DNA of 64,000 nt from Albifimbria verrucaria (lineage: Eukaryota > Ascomycota > Sordariomycetes > Hypocreales > Stachybotryaceae), in contig JAHREC010000007.1 of NCBI GenBank assembly GCA_020081605.1, positions 1,364,001 to 1,428,000 of the forward strand, read 5' to 3'. The notes under the pieces are model-generated. The model was not told the origin of the DNA. It did no database searches and saw only the letters and a list, made by a program, of their open reading frames with translations. The translations under genes and the position numbers were made by a program. Shown piece after piece: positions 63,856 to 64,000 of the stretch. Every line of letters starts with the position of its first letter. The stretch's first letter is position 1.

Positions 63856-64000
63856 ATTATAAAATAAAATAAAATTAATATTAAAATAAATAATTAAAAA
63901 TTTAAAATTTAAAATAATTAAAATAAATTTAAAAATAAATTATAAAATTTATATTATTTAAAAATTAAAAAATATTAAATAAAAAAATTTAATTTTTATA

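Larger units (their letters stand above)
29800..64000. repeat. 34 kb AT-saturated, gene-free block of RIP-degraded transposons
   Basis: Base composition changes sharply just after the GST gene. From about 29.8 kb to the end the sequence is mostly long runs of only A and T, with no open frame of 60 codons in any of six frames. Within it, repeated sequences can still be aligned to each other; their differences are overwhelmingly C/G to T/A, the mark of RIP on both strands. No transposase or reverse transcriptase can be read. No rRNA, tRNA or conserved gene was seen. Blocks like this occur at fungal centromeres, subtelomeres and in dispersed AT isochores; the window does not show which. Confidence 0.92.

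Noticed and set aside
29800..64000. Mitochondrial DNA insertion or contamination as the cause of the AT-rich block
   Set aside because: No mitochondrial gene, tRNA or rRNA is readable, and repeats inside differ by C/G to T/A changes as expected from nuclear RIP.
29800..64000. Centromere call
   Set aside because: AT-rich, transposon-rich and gene-free is compatible, but so are other fungal AT isochores. There is no independent marker in the sequence.

Overview
This window reads as nuclear DNA of a filamentous ascomycete (Pezizomycotina, probably Eurotiomycetes). The evidence is many 45-100 nt GT-AG introns with CTAAC/CTGAC-type branch sites, a neurofibromin-type Ras-GAP, mitochondrial LepA/Guf1, fungal-only families (Ure2-type GST, NmrA-like protein, fungal-specific transcription factor, Dal5-type permease), and a large AT-saturated block typical of repeat-induced point mutation (RIP). 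The species cannot be read from sequence alone.

Layout. 1-335: 3' end of a Gly/Pro/Arg-rich protein gene. 1074-9462 (+): giant Ras-GAP with Sec14-PH region, 14 exons. 10006-12016 (-): Dal5/ACS-type MFS permease. 13701-14579 (+): histidine phosphatase (phosphoglycerate mutase fold). 14679-16913 (-): guf1. 18861-19935 (+): SDR with a mitochondrial-like presequence. 20911-21968 (+): metallo-beta-lactamase-fold protein, intronless. 22480-24092 (+): FAD-dependent oxidoreductase fused to a Rieske domain, intronless. 24269-26041 (-): fungal transcription factor without a zinc cluster. 26666-27893 (-): NmrA-like protein. 28786-29795 (+): GST. From about 29.8 kb to the end (34 kb) there is no gene and no open frame of 60 codons. 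That block consists of decayed, nested transposon copies, only two short clearly GC-rich islands, and several tandem AT repeats.

Two results dominate. First, ten of the eleven genes in the left half carry frame breaks, and these are explained by the loss of a base (two bases at one site), nearly always in a short G or C run. When these bases are counted in, exon sums become multiples of three and the proteins read cleanly. This looks like homopolymer undercalling in an unpolished assembly, not pseudogene decay. Second, the right half preserves a before/after picture of RIP. A GC-rich island near 61.8-61.98 kb has a homologous copy near 57.9-58.1 kb in which almost every C or G has become T or A. 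Nested insertions, LTR-like repeats, TIR elements and foldback elements can still be traced in the wreckage.

The SDR, MBL, FAD-Rieske, transcription factor, NmrA and GST genes form an accessory-looking stretch against the RIP block. Together they could serve redox metabolism or detoxification under a local regulator, but that is inference. I found no convincing new defence or immunity-type system.
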